A program made the position numbers and the translations under genes. Below the pieces are notes generated by a model that saw only the letters and a program-made list of their open reading frames with translations, was not told the origin of the DNA and made no database searches. A DNA stretch of 64,000 bases, from the NCBI RefSeq assembly GCF_003150835.1, contig NZ_CP029479.1, positions 434,001 to 498,000 on the forward strand, read 5' to 3'. The DNA is from Phenylobacterium parvum (GTDB lineage: Bacteria > Pseudomonadota > Alphaproteobacteria > Caulobacterales > Caulobacteraceae). Each line of letters begins with the position of its first letter. The first letter of the stretch is position 1. This document shows, piece after piece, positions 15,853 to 24,298 of this stretch.

Positions 15853-17135
15853 TCGAGCCAGGGCGGCCGGGTCTCGCGGGCCAGCATGTCGTCGTAGGTC
15901 GGCCGCGGGCGGACCACCGCCCATTCCGCACCCCGCACCAGGACTTCCGGAACCAGGAGCCGGCTGTTGTACTCGCTGGACATGGAGGCCCCGTAGGCTC
16001 CGGCGCTCATGAAGGCCACCAGGTCCCCGGCCTCGAGGGGCGGCAGTTCGCGGTCCCGGGTGAAGGTGTCGCCGGTCTCGCAGACCGGGCCGACCACGTC
16101 CGCGATGGCGGTCGGGCCGGACCTCGGCCGGACGGGCCGCAGGTCGTGGTAGGCGTCGTACATGGCCGGCCGGATCAGGTCGTTCATCGCCGCATCCAGC
16201 ACCACGAACCGGCGTCCCTCGGGCCGGAGGTGGATGTGCAGGACCTCGGCCAGAAGGATCCCCGCGTTGGCGGCGATCACCCGGCCCGGCTCGAAGGCGA
16301 GGCCGACGTCCAGTCCCTTGGTCACCCGGGCGACCATCTCGGCGTAGTCGGCCGGAGAGGGGGGTTCCGGTTGGTTGAAGTAGGGCACGCCCAGGCCGCC
16401 CCCGAGGTCGAGCCGCCGCACCTCCAGGCCCCGGGCGCGAAGGCGCTCGACCAGCTCGCGCATGCGGCGGAAGGCGGCCTCCATGGGCTCCAGGGCGGTG
16501 ATCTGGCTGCCGATGTGGCAGGTCAGGCCGACCGGCCGAAGCCAGGGGTCGGCGGCGGCCTCGGCGTACAGCCTCTCGGCCTCGGAGAAGGACACGCCGA
16601 ACTTGTTGTCCGCCCCGCCCGTGGCGATCTTGGCGTGACCGCCCGCCGTGACGTCTGGGTTCACCCGGAAGGCGATCCGGGCCGGCTGGCCCAGCCCGCC
16701 GGCCACCCGGGCGATCAGCCGCATCTCGGGCTCGGACTCGACGTTGATCTCGGAAATGCCGGACTGCAGGGCGAAGGCGATCTCGCCCGCCTGCTTCCCC
16801 ACCCCGGAAAAGACGATCCGCGAGGCGGGAACACCGGCCGCCAGGGCCCGGCGGATCTCGCCCTCCGAGACCGTGTCCGCCCCGGCGCCGAGACGCGCCA
16901 GGGTGGCCAGGACCGACAGGTTGGGATTGGCCTTCACGGCGTAGGCGACCAGGGGCGCGCCCCCATCCTCCCCCTTCAGGCCCGCCTCGCGGAGGGCCGA
17001 GGCCAGGACGTTGAAGTGCCGCTCCAGGGTGGCCGAGGAGTAGACATAGACGGGCGTGCCGACAGCCTTGGCGATCTGAGAGAGGGGAACCGCCTCGCAG
17101 TGAAGCTCGCCGTCGCGAAGCTCGAAATGGTTCAT
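15843..17135 (-). CDS. lysA: Diaminopimelate decarboxylase
   Basis: PLP enzyme of fold type III that makes L-lysine from meso-diaminopimelate. The 430-residue protein has the PLP lysine Lys68 in YAVKANPNL, the CHIGSQI motif, GGGLGVPY for phosphate binding, EPGRVIAANAG, and the CETGDTF active-site cysteine from the partner subunit. Length is normal for the family. Its ATG overlaps the upstream lipoprotein gene stop by four bases, and argH lies one gene further upstream, so argH, the lipoprotein and lysA form one minus-strand unit. Confidence 0.95.
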   Translation of the reverse strand: MNHFELRDGELHCEAVPLSQIAKAVGTPVYVYSSATLERHFNVLASALREAGLKGEDGGAPLVAYAVKANPNLSVLATLARLGAGADTVSEGEIRRALAAGVPASRIVFSGVGKQAGEIAFALQSGISEINVESEPEMRLIARVAGGLGQPARIAFRVNPDVTAGGHAKIATGGADNKFGVSFSEAERLYAEAAADPWLRPVGLTCHIGSQITALEPMEAAFRRMRELVERLRARGLEVRRLDLGGGLGVPYFNQPEPPSPADYAEMVARVTKGLDVGLAFEPGRVIAANAGILLAEVLHIHLRPEGRRFVVLDAAMNDLIRPAMYDAYHDLRPVRPRSGPTAIADVVGPVCETGDTFTRDRELPPLEAGDLVAFMSAGAYGASMSSEYNSRLLVPEVLVRGAEWAVVRPRPTYDDMLARETRPPWLDQA

Positions 17136-17371
17136 TGCGGGCGCGGTTCCGCCGCCTTGGCTGGCGGGGCGGCAAGGGGCGGCAGGGGCTCGGCGTTCCG
17201 GTCCCGCGGGTCGGCGGTGTGCAGGGTCTGGCCCGGCTCGGAACCGGCGTCGATGTCCCGGGCCTCGCCGGGGCGGGCCTCGGGGCGCTCCAGACGGCCC
17301 AGCTTTCCGCAGGCCGAGACTGCAGGCAGGGCCAGCAAAAGGCCAGAAATCAGCAGGATCCGGGCTCTCAT
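17132..17371 (-). CDS. Small LptM-like outer-membrane lipoprotein
   Basis: A 79-residue lipoprotein precursor: signal sequence [18 protein letters not shown], lipobox VSAC, then GKLGRLERP and a Pro-rich tail. LptM (YifL), which helps mature the LptDE lipopolysaccharide translocon, is a small lipoprotein with a CGxKGPL-type start and is commonly encoded just upstream of lysA, as here. The Cys-Gly-Lys-Leu-Gly start is a fair but inexact match, so I call it LptM-like and leave the symbol blank. It overlaps argH at its start and lysA at its end by four bases each. Confidence 0.72.
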   Translation of the reverse strand: MRARILLISGLLLALPAVSACGKLGRLERPEARPGEARDIDAGSEPGQTLHTADPRDRNAEPLPPLAAPPAKAAEPRPQ

Positions 17372-18792
17372 GACAGTCTCTCCCGCCAGAGGGCGGCCTG
17401 CCGGCGCACCTGGTCGGGCGCCGTGCCGCCGAAACTGGTCCGGCTGGCGGCCGAGGCGGCGGGCGTCAGGACGTCGTAGACCGCCGGGGTGATCCCCGGG
17501 CTCAGCGCCTGCAACTCGGCCAGGGGCAGGCCGGGCAGGTCGACGCCCAGGGCCTCGGCCCGCTTCACGGCGGCGCCCGTCACGTGGTGGGCGTCCCGGA
17601 AGGGCATGTCGAGGGTCCGGACCAGCCAGTCGGCCAGATCCGTGGCCGTGGAGAAACCGGCGCCTGCGGCGGCGGCCATCCGCTCGGCGACGGGCTCCAG
17701 GTCCAGGACCATGCCGGTCATGGCCGCCAGGGACAGCTCCAGGGCGTCGAAGGCCTCGAAGGTCGGGACCTTGTCCTCCTGCATGTCCTTGGAATAGGCG
17801 AGCGGCAGCCCCTTCATCACCAGGGTCAGCTGGGTGAAGGATCCCATCAGCCGCCCGACCTTGGCGCGCACCAGCTCGGCGGCGTCGGGATTGCGCTTCT
17901 GCGGCATGATGGACGAGCCGGTGGAGAAGGCGTCCGACAGGCGCACGAAGCCGAACTGGGGCGTGGTCCAGATCACCAGCTCCTCGGCAAGGCGCGAGAG
18001 GTGGACGCCGCACAGGGTCGCCGCCGCCAGGGCTTCGAGGGCGAAGTCGCGGTCGGACACGCTGTCCAGCGAGTTGGCCGTCGGCCGGTCAAAGCCCAGG
18101 GCGCGGGCGGTGGCGTCCCGGTCGATGGGGAAGGGCGAACCGGCCAGTGCGGCGGCGCCCAGGGGGCATTCGTTCATCCGACGGCGGGCGTCGGCGAAGC
18201 GTCCGGCGTCCCGGCCGAACATCTCCACGTAGGCCATCAGGTGGTGGCCGAAGGTCACGGGCTGGGCGGGCTGCAGATGGGTGAAGCCCGGCATGAGGGT
18301 GTCGGCATGCTGTTCGGCGCGGTCCAGCAGGGCGCCCTGCAGGCGCTTCAGCTGGGCGACCGTCCGGTCGCAGGCGTCGCGGACCCAGAGCCGGAAGTCC
18401 ACGGCCACCTGGTCATTGCGGCTGCGCGCCGTGTGCAGGCGTCCCGCCGCCGGCCCGATCAGCTCGCGCAGCCGGGCCTCCACGTTCATGTGGATGTCCT
18501 CGAACTCGTCCCGGAAGGGGAAGGTCCCGTCGCGGATCTCGGTGGCGATGGCGTCGAGACCGCCCTGGATGGCCGCCTCGTCCTCACTTGTAATCACGCC
18601 CTGCATGCGCAACATCGCGGCGTGGGCGCGGGAGCCGGCCAGATCCTGGTCAGCAAGCCGCCTGTCGAACCCGATGGAGACGTTGATCGCCTGCATCAGG
18701 TCCGCCGGACGGGTCGCGAATCGACCGCCCCACATGGCCTGGCCTCCCGGCGAGGCGGTGTTCGGATCGTCTGGGGAGTCTTCGGTCATCAT
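17368..18792 (-). CDS. argH: Argininosuccinate lyase
   Basis: Last step of arginine synthesis, splitting argininosuccinate into arginine and fumarate. The 474-residue protein carries the superfamily signature [12 protein letters not shown] at 292-303, an N-terminal MWGGRF segment and [10 protein letters not shown] near 121-130. Length is normal. Two adjacent starts exist (18792 or 18789). The first ATG overlaps the ATG of the divergent TlpA-like gene in a CATCATGA sequence, so the two genes have no 5' gap if both starts are right. Upstream of the LptM-like gene and lysA. Confidence 0.95.
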   Translation of the reverse strand: MMTEDSPDDPNTASPGGQAMWGGRFATRPADLMQAINVSIGFDRRLADQDLAGSRAHAAMLRMQGVITSEDEAAIQGGLDAIATEIRDGTFPFRDEFEDIHMNVEARLRELIGPAAGRLHTARSRNDQVAVDFRLWVRDACDRTVAQLKRLQGALLDRAEQHADTLMPGFTHLQPAQPVTFGHHLMAYVEMFGRDAGRFADARRRMNECPLGAAALAGSPFPIDRDATARALGFDRPTANSLDSVSDRDFALEALAAATLCGVHLSRLAEELVIWTTPQFGFVRLSDAFSTGSSIMPQKRNPDAAELVRAKVGRLMGSFTQLTLVMKGLPLAYSKDMQEDKVPTFEAFDALELSLAAMTGMVLDLEPVAERMAAAAGAGFSTATDLADWLVRTLDMPFRDAHHVTGAAVKRAEALGVDLPGLPLAELQALSPGITPAVYDVLTPAASAASRTSFGGTAPDQVRRQAALWRERLS

Positions 18793-19411
18793 GAGCCAGG
18801 AAAAGGAAGCGGGATCTCCCAGGCTGGGCGTCCTGAGGATCGCCCTCTGGTGCGCCGCCCTGGTCGGCGTCGCCGGGGTTCTCTACATCATCGCCCAGGC
18901 TTCCATAACCCCCCGGGCGAAGGGGGGGCTCACGGACCTCACCCGGGGCGAGATGTCCCGCCTGATCCTGCCCGCCGAGGCCGCGCCGGCGCCGGTGACC
19001 AGCTTCCTCGACGCCGAGGGCAAGCCCGTCCGCATCGGCGACTTCCGCGGCAAGGTGGTGGTGGTGAACCTCTGGGCGACCTGGTGCGCCCCCTGCGTGC
19101 TCGAAATGCCCACCCTGGCCAGGCTGGCCGAGGCCCAGAAGGGGCGGGACGTCGTGGTCCTGGCCATCTCCATTGACCGGGAGAAGGACGCCGACAAGGC
19201 CCGGGCCTTTATCGGCAAGAATGCGCCCCTCGCCTTCTACCACGACCCCAAGTCGAGCCTGCCCTTCTCGCTCAAGCCGCCGACGGCGGCCATGCCCACC
19301 ACCCTGATTTTCGGTCGCGACGGCGTGGAGCGGGCGCGCATGCTGGGTGAGGCCGACTGGGCCGGGAAGGACGCGGCGGCCGTGCTCGACCGCCTGGTCG
19401 ACGAGAAGTAG
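18791..19411 (+). CDS. tlpA: TlpA-like membrane-anchored thioredoxin
   Basis: Periplasm-facing thiol-disulfide reductase. From ATG 18791 it has 206 residues: one transmembrane helix near 14-35, then a thioredoxin fold with the active site WATWCAPC (Cys99 and Cys102) and the cis-Pro loop [10 protein letters not shown]. TlpA/ResA-type proteins keep periplasmic cysteines reduced, for example in cytochrome maturation or copper delivery; the client is unknown here. The frame remains open far upstream inside argH on the other strand, but the membrane anchor starts just after 18791 so this start is preferred. Convincing family match. Confidence 0.87.
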   Translation: MSQEKEAGSPRLGVLRIALWCAALVGVAGVLYIIAQASITPRAKGGLTDLTRGEMSRLILPAEAAPAPVTSFLDAEGKPVRIGDFRGKVVVVNLWATWCAPCVLEMPTLARLAEAQKGRDVVVLAISIDREKDADKARAFIGKNAPLAFYHDPKSSLPFSLKPPTAAMPTTLIFGRDGVERARMLGEADWAGKDAAAVLDRLVDEK

Positions 19412-19450
19412 CCAAAGACGGTCGCGCCGACGGCCCAGGGAGGACTCCAA

Positions 19451-20983
19451 ATGACTTCGCAGGATGACCGCACGCCGGTGCTCATCGGGGTGGGACAGGC
19501 CGCCGAGCGACCGACCGACGCCGACTACCGGGCCCTCTCTCCCGCCGACCTGGCCGGCGAGGCGGCCCGGGCCGCCCTGGCCGACGCCCAGGCCTCGGGC
19601 GACCTGGCCGGGGCCCTGGACGTCATCGTCGCCATCCGCCAGTTCGAGATCTCCTCGCCCGGCGCCAAGCCGCCTTTCGGCGCCTCCAACAATTTCCCCC
19701 GCTCAGTGGCCAGGCGCATCGGCGCCGACCCGGCCCGCGCCATCCTTGAGATCACCGGCGGACAGGGGCCCCAGCGCCTTGTTGGCGAGTTCTGCGAGGC
19801 CATCGTCCGCGGCGAGGCCGAGGCGGTCCTGCTGGTCGGTTCCGAGGCCATGTCCACCGTCCTGACCCTGAATGCGAAGGGCGAGACCCCGGACTGGTCC
19901 GAGACCGTAGAGGGCGCGGTGGAGGACCGCGGCTACGGGCTGGAGGGCATGTTCACGCCCTCGATCCTGAAGCACCGGATCACCGGCGCCATCCCCGCCT
20001 ACGCCCTGTTCGAGAACGCCCGCCGCGCCCGCCTGGGCCTCGACCGGCCGACCTACGCCCGGAAGATGGGCGAGCTCTTCGCCCCCTTTACCCGGGTGGC
20101 CGCCGCCAACCCCTATTCCGCCTCTCCGGTGGAGAAGACCGCCGAGGAGCTAGTCACGGTCAGCGACAAGAACCGCATCGTCGCCGATCCCTTCACCCGC
20201 ATGCTGGTGGCCCGGGACCAGGTGAACCAGGCCGCCGCCGTCATCCTGACCTCGGTGGGCAAGGCCCGCGCCCTCGGGGTGCCCGAGGACCGCTTCGTCT
20301 ACCTGCACGGCCAGGGCGACGCCAACGAGCTGACCATCATGGAGCGGCCGGACCTGTCGGCCAGCCCCTCCGCCATCGCCGCCGGCCGCAAGGCCCTTGA
20401 GCTGGCGGGCAAGACCGTCGACGACATGGCGGTCTTCGACTTCTACTCCTGCTTCCCCATCGCCGTGTTCAACATGATCGACGGGCTGGGCATCGCCGCG
20501 GACGATCCGCGCGGCCTGACCCTGACCGGCGGCCTGCCCTATTTCGGCGGGGCGGGGAACAACTACTCCATGCACGCCATCGCCGAGGTCGTCCCGGCCC
20601 TGCGCCAGCGGCCGGGGGCGTTCGGTTTCATCGGCGCCAATGGCGGCATGCTCTCCAAGTACTCCGCCGGGGTCTATTCCACGACGCCCGCCGACTGGAG
20701 CCGGCCTGAGGCCCGCAGGGCCAAGATCCCCTACGACCCGGTCCCCGGGCTGGAGGTCGACACGGCGACGGGCGAGGCGACGGTGGAGACCTACACCACC
20801 ACCACGACCCGCTCGGGGCCCGCCATCGTGGTCATCGCCCGCCTGCCGGACGGCCGCCGCGCCGCCGCCAACCAGGCCTCGGAGGCCGCCTTCGCGGAGC
20901 TGGCCGCGCGCGAGCCCATCGGCCGCCGGGTCCGCCTGGAGACCGACGCCGAGGGCTTCAACCGCTTCACCTTCATCGACTGA
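19451..20983 (+). CDS. Thiolase-like protein type 1 (acetyl-CoA acetyltransferase family)
   Basis: Thiolase-superfamily protein of 510 residues. The N-terminal RTPVLIGVGQ and later FIGANGGMLSKYSAG are thiolase-like, and about 100 extra C-terminal residues (TGEATVETYTTTTTRSG onward) fit the added OB-like domain of TLP1 proteins. At the usual nucleophile position (Cys in CASG of biosynthetic thiolases) the sequence reads GGQGPQRL, so the classical cysteine is missing, while FDFYSCFPIAV offers another Cys. Activity may thus differ from true thiolysis. AGGGAGGACTCCAA before the ATG is a good ribosome site. It converges on the TTC38-like gene with an 11-base overlap. Confidence 0.82.
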   Translation: MTSQDDRTPVLIGVGQAAERPTDADYRALSPADLAGEAARAALADAQASGDLAGALDVIVAIRQFEISSPGAKPPFGASNNFPRSVARRIGADPARAILEITGGQGPQRLVGEFCEAIVRGEAEAVLLVGSEAMSTVLTLNAKGETPDWSETVEGAVEDRGYGLEGMFTPSILKHRITGAIPAYALFENARRARLGLDRPTYARKMGELFAPFTRVAAANPYSASPVEKTAEELVTVSDKNRIVADPFTRMLVARDQVNQAAAVILTSVGKARALGVPEDRFVYLHGQGDANELTIMERPDLSASPSAIAAGRKALELAGKTVDDMAVFDFYSCFPIAVFNMIDGLGIAADDPRGLTLTGGLPYFGGAGNNYSMHAIAEVVPALRQRPGAFGFIGANGGMLSKYSAGVYSTTPADWSRPEARRAKIPYDPVPGLEVDTATGEATVETYTTTTTRSGPAIVVIARLPDGRRAAANQASEAAFAELAAREPIGRRVRLETDAEGFNRFTFID

Positions 20984-22289
20984 GGGCGTCGAGCTCCGAC
21001 AGGCGCGCCCGGCTCCAGGGGCTGTCCGGCCGCTCGGCCAGGCGCTCCCGAACCAGGACCCGGGCAAAGCCGGTCTCGCCGCCGCGGAGGGCTGCGACCA
21101 GCAGGGTGCGCTGCCAGGCGTCGCGCTGGGCGTGGCTGCCGCCGAACACCGACAGGAGTCGCCGCACGGGCGCGAGGAAGGCGACGCTGACCGCGAAGTC
21201 CCCTTCCGCGAAGGCCAGCACGCCGCGCGCCGCCGCCAGCCCTGCTGCGCGGAGGGCCTGGGCGTTGGTCGCCGCCGGGTCCGGGCTTGCCGCCGCCTCG
21301 GCCATGCGATCCACGAGGGCCCGCGCCCGGTCCAGGCGACCCGCCCCGCAGTGGGCCAGCACGGCGTGCAGGTCGTTGAAGGCGTACCAGGCGCCCTCGT
21401 CCCTCAGCGCCCATTCGTCCGAAAGCCGGTCCCAGCGCCCGCCGGCGTCCACCCCGTCCAGCTTCAGCCGCCAGAGCAGGCCCGCCGAATCGATCAGGGT
21501 CATGGCCAGGGGATCCGGCCCCCCGTCCCAGACCGTCGCGTCGTACAGGGACAGGGCCCGCTCCGGCCCGTCGGTCTCCAGGGCGAAAAGGGCCGCGTGC
21601 CAGGCGGTGTGGACCTTCAGGAAGTGGTCATGCCCCCAGTGCGCCCGGCGCGCCTCCAGCAGGTCGAGCCCCGCCTGCGAGCGGCCCTGCATCTCCAGGG
21701 CGTGGACCAGGGCGTGCTGGGCCCAGACGTCCCGGGGCGCGCCGTCCAGGGCCTTCCGGGCGGCGCCCTCGGCGGCGGGGTAGTCGCCCAGCTCCTCCAG
21801 CCCGAAGGCCTGCATGCCCGACAGGTAGGGATAGGCCGGATCGCTGGGGTCCCAGGCCCCCAGGGCCTCGGTCGGCCGGCTGCGCAGGCGCTCGGCGTCC
21901 CCCAGGAAGAAATCCAGCTGGTGAGCGGCGTTCAGGGCGATGGGGTCGTTTGGCCAGGCCTCCAGCACGCCGTCCAGCCGCCGGCTCGCCCCGGCCCAGT
22001 CGCCGGCCGCCCAGGCGCGGATCACCCCTAGGTGGGCGGTCTCGCGGGCGTCGGCCGGCGCGATCTCGCCCATCCGCTTCACCGCGGCTGCGCCGGGTCC
22101 CCGCTCGGAGGACATCAGGCCCAGATAGGCCCCCAGCATCCGCGCCAGGGCGCAGTCCGGGTCGGCCGCGGCGGCCTTGAGGAAGCCCATGGCCTCGGGC
22201 TGCATGGCGTAGAGGGCGGCGACCGCCTCGCCCAGGGCCTCGACGGCCTTCGGGTCGCCCCGTGTCTCCAGTCCGAACCGGTCCTTCAT
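20973..22289 (-). CDS. TTC38-like tetratricopeptide repeat protein
   Basis: Helical-repeat protein of 438 residues similar to the TTC38 family found in bacteria and animals; its molecular role is not known. Repeats of TPR type are seen (for example LGVIRAWAAGDWAGASRRLD and GLEELGDYPAAEGAARKALD), together with family-typical HALVHALEMQGR and WGHDHFLKVHTAWHAALF segments. No signal peptide. In some genomes such genes sit near acyl-CoA or monooxygenase genes; here the neighbours are a thiolase-like gene (convergent) and a Baeyer-Villiger-type gene, which hints at lipid or ketone metabolism only weakly. Confidence 0.78.
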   Translation of the reverse strand: MKDRFGLETRGDPKAVEALGEAVAALYAMQPEAMGFLKAAAADPDCALARMLGAYLGLMSSERGPGAAAVKRMGEIAPADARETAHLGVIRAWAAGDWAGASRRLDGVLEAWPNDPIALNAAHQLDFFLGDAERLRSRPTEALGAWDPSDPAYPYLSGMQAFGLEELGDYPAAEGAARKALDGAPRDVWAQHALVHALEMQGRSQAGLDLLEARRAHWGHDHFLKVHTAWHAALFALETDGPERALSLYDATVWDGGPDPLAMTLIDSAGLLWRLKLDGVDAGGRWDRLSDEWALRDEGAWYAFNDLHAVLAHCGAGRLDRARALVDRMAEAAASPDPAATNAQALRAAGLAAARGVLAFAEGDFAVSVAFLAPVRRLLSVFGGSHAQRDAWQRTLLVAALRGGETGFARVLVRERLAERPDSPWSRARLSELDALSR

Positions 22290-22376
22290 GCCCGCGGGTC
22301 CCTCCAGAACCGGTTGATCTTGCCATGCGCCCGGCCCCGGTCCAGAGGAGATCGCCGCCCCGCATCGAGGTGCCCC

Positions 22377-22589
22377 ATGCCCGAAGGCCCCGCCTTCTCC
22401 GAACAGACCCGCAGCGCCGCCCTGGCGCTGATCGCCCAGTACGGCGAAGACGCCGAGGTGATCGCCACCCTGCGTGCGGCCGAGTTCGCGGCCCTCGGCG
22501 ACCGCAAGGGCCTGGCCGACTGGGACGACATCATCGCCTGCGTCGCCGCCATGCAGGCCGGCGGGACGGGCGGCGCGACCCTCAACTGA
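22377..22589 (+). CDS. Small conserved-looking hypothetical protein
   Basis: A 70-residue acidic, helical protein starting MPEGPAFSEQ and ending GGTGGATLN, preceded by a GAGGTG ribosome site five bases before the ATG. The composition (LALIAQYGEDAEVIATLRA, then GDRKGLADWDDIIA) is that of a real soluble protein and fits the high-GC third-position pattern. It resembles short alphaproteobacterial proteins of unknown function. It is divergent from the TTC38-like gene (88-base gap) and converges on the monooxygenase. No function can be given. Confidence 0.6.
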   Translation: MPEGPAFSEQTRSAALALIAQYGEDAEVIATLRAAEFAALGDRKGLADWDDIIACVAAMQAGGTGGATLN

Positions 22590-22607
22590 GGGCCGCGCCA
22601 GGCCGCA

Positions 22608-24110
22608 TCAGTTCCCGTAGCGGAAGATCGGGTCGTCCAGGTCGATCTTCGGCAGCTCGTCCTTCTCGCGCCAGTAGTCCTGGCTGTGGCGCCATTCCGG
22701 CTTGTTTCCCGCCTTGGGCAGCAGGTGGCCGCCGCGCTGGAGGTAGCCGGGGTTGAAGTCCTCCGGGTCCATCCGGGGGCCCAGGGTCATGTCCTTGTCC
22801 TCGGGGCGCAGCTCGGGCGTCACCCGCTTCACGCCCTTCTTCTTCATGTGGCCCAGCAGCCGGCAGACGAAGTCGCCCAGCAGGTCCACCCGCAGGGTCC
22901 AGCTCGCGCGGAAATACCCGAACACCCAGACCAGGTTCGGCACGCCCGTGAACATCATGCCGCGGTAGGTGACGGTCTTGGACATGTCGAGGGGCTTGCC
23001 GTCTACGGTCATCTCGATGTCGCCCAGCACGCTGAGATGGAAGCCCGTGGCGGTGATGACCACGTCGGCCTCGATCACCTTTCCGGACTTCAGCTTCACG
23101 CCCTCCGGCACGAAGCGGTCGATCTCGTCGGTCACCACGCTGGCGTGGCCGTCGATCACCGCCTTGAAGAGGTCGCCCTCGGGGACAAAGGCGATCCGCT
23201 GGCTCCAGGGACGGTACTTGGGCGTGAAATGTTCCTGCACCGCCTCGTCGCCGAGGAAGGCGCGGACACCTGACAGGAGCTCGTTCCTGACGGTCTCGGG
23301 CTCCTCGAAGGAGCGCCGGGTGAACTCGCCGCCATCGAACAGGATCTTCCGTCGGACGATCTCGTGGATCCAGGTCTCGTCGATCTCCAGCTGGCGCAGG
23401 ATGTCGGCCAGCTCGTTGGCGTTCCGCCCCGGGATGAAATAGGTCGGCGAGCGCTGCAGCATGGTGACGTGGGCGCACTTGCCGGCGATGGCGGGCACCA
23501 GGGTGGCCGCCGTGGCGCCCGAGCCGATGAGAAGAACCTTCTTGCCGGTCAGGTCCAGGTCCTGGGGCCAGTTCTGCGGATGCACGATCCGGCCCTTGAA
23601 GTCCTCCAGGCCTTCCCAGTCGGGGGTGTAGCCGACGTCATGGCGGTAATAGCCCTGGCACATCCACAGGAAGTTGCAGGTGAAGGTCACCGTCTCGTCG
23701 GTGTCGAGCCGCACCGCCTCCACCGTCCAGGTGTTGTCCAGGCTGGACCAGGCGGTCTTCACGATCTTGTGGCGATAGCGGATGTGACGGCCGATGTCGT
23801 TTTCCTCGATCACCTCGCCCATGTACTTCAGGATCTCCTCGGCCGAGGCGATCGGGGCGTTGACCCAGGGCTTGAAGCGGTAGCCGAAGGTGTAGAGGTC
23901 GCTGTCCGAGCGGATGCCGGGATACTTGTGGGTGCTCCAGGTGCCGCCAAAGGTCTCCTGGGTTTCCAGGATGACGTAGCTCGTCCCCGGCGTCTGGGTC
24001 TTCAGGTGATAGGCCGCTCCGATTCCGGAAATGCCGGCCCCGACCACCAGGACGTCGAAATGCTCGGTCTTGGTGGCCGCCCCTCGGCTCAGGGTTTGCG
24101 TCGCGCTCAT
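22608..24110 (-). CDS. Baeyer-Villiger-type flavin monooxygenase (EthA-like)
   Basis: FAD/NADPH monooxygenase, 500 residues. FAD motif GAGISGIG at 24-31, the fingerprint FKGRIVHPQNWP at 171-182 and the NADPH Rossmann motif GSGATA near 196-201 place it in type I Baeyer-Villiger enzymes, close to the EthA group that oxidises ketones and thioamides. The ATG at 24110 follows an excellent GAGGAAAA ribosome site; a longer frame to 24239 lacks one. It is paralogous to the gene at 8259-9746. A perfect TTGAT-N4-ATCAA site lies about 145 bases upstream, suggesting control by oxygen through an FNR/FixK regulator. Confidence 0.9.
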   Translation of the reverse strand: MSATQTLSRGAATKTEHFDVLVVGAGISGIGAAYHLKTQTPGTSYVILETQETFGGTWSTHKYPGIRSDSDLYTFGYRFKPWVNAPIASAEEILKYMGEVIEENDIGRHIRYRHKIVKTAWSSLDNTWTVEAVRLDTDETVTFTCNFLWMCQGYYRHDVGYTPDWEGLEDFKGRIVHPQNWPQDLDLTGKKVLLIGSGATAATLVPAIAGKCAHVTMLQRSPTYFIPGRNANELADILRQLEIDETWIHEIVRRKILFDGGEFTRRSFEEPETVRNELLSGVRAFLGDEAVQEHFTPKYRPWSQRIAFVPEGDLFKAVIDGHASVVTDEIDRFVPEGVKLKSGKVIEADVVITATGFHLSVLGDIEMTVDGKPLDMSKTVTYRGMMFTGVPNLVWVFGYFRASWTLRVDLLGDFVCRLLGHMKKKGVKRVTPELRPEDKDMTLGPRMDPEDFNPGYLQRGGHLLPKAGNKPEWRHSQDYWREKDELPKIDLDDPIFRYGN

Positions 24111-24254
24111 GGTTTTCCTCACCTGTTCGAACCCGCTGTCCTGGGTCGGGGGCGTCCCCGGTCCCGGCATCCTGCCCCTGTTGGGGGGGGAGAGGGGACA
24201 GGGTGCGGTCCGGAGACGCAGGTCCAGCATGCAGACCATGCCGCAAGCCCCTCA

Positions 24255-24268
24255 TTGATCAAGATCAA
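24255..24268. promoter_or_regulatory. FNR/FixK-type binding site
   Basis: TTGATCAAGATCAA is an exact match to the FNR/FixK consensus TTGAT-N4-ATCAA. It lies between the pheT stop (24299) and the monooxygenase start (24110), both on the minus strand, so the monooxygenase is the only gene it can precede. If the activator sits about 41 bases before transcription, the message would start near 24220 with a leader of about 110 bases. No strong -10 is obvious there. The site match is seen; regulation is inferred. Confidence 0.6.
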
Positions 24269-24298
24269 TAAGGGCCTGGGCGAGAATGCAATGGGGGT

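Noticed and set aside
17584..19176. Long open plus-strand frame over argH
   Set aside because: Antisense to a perfect argininosuccinate lyase; no recognisable protein.
24181..24190. Run of G as a possible slippage or G-quadruplex site upstream of the second monooxygenase
   Set aside because: Only one long G-run, without the four evenly spaced tracts a quadruplex needs.
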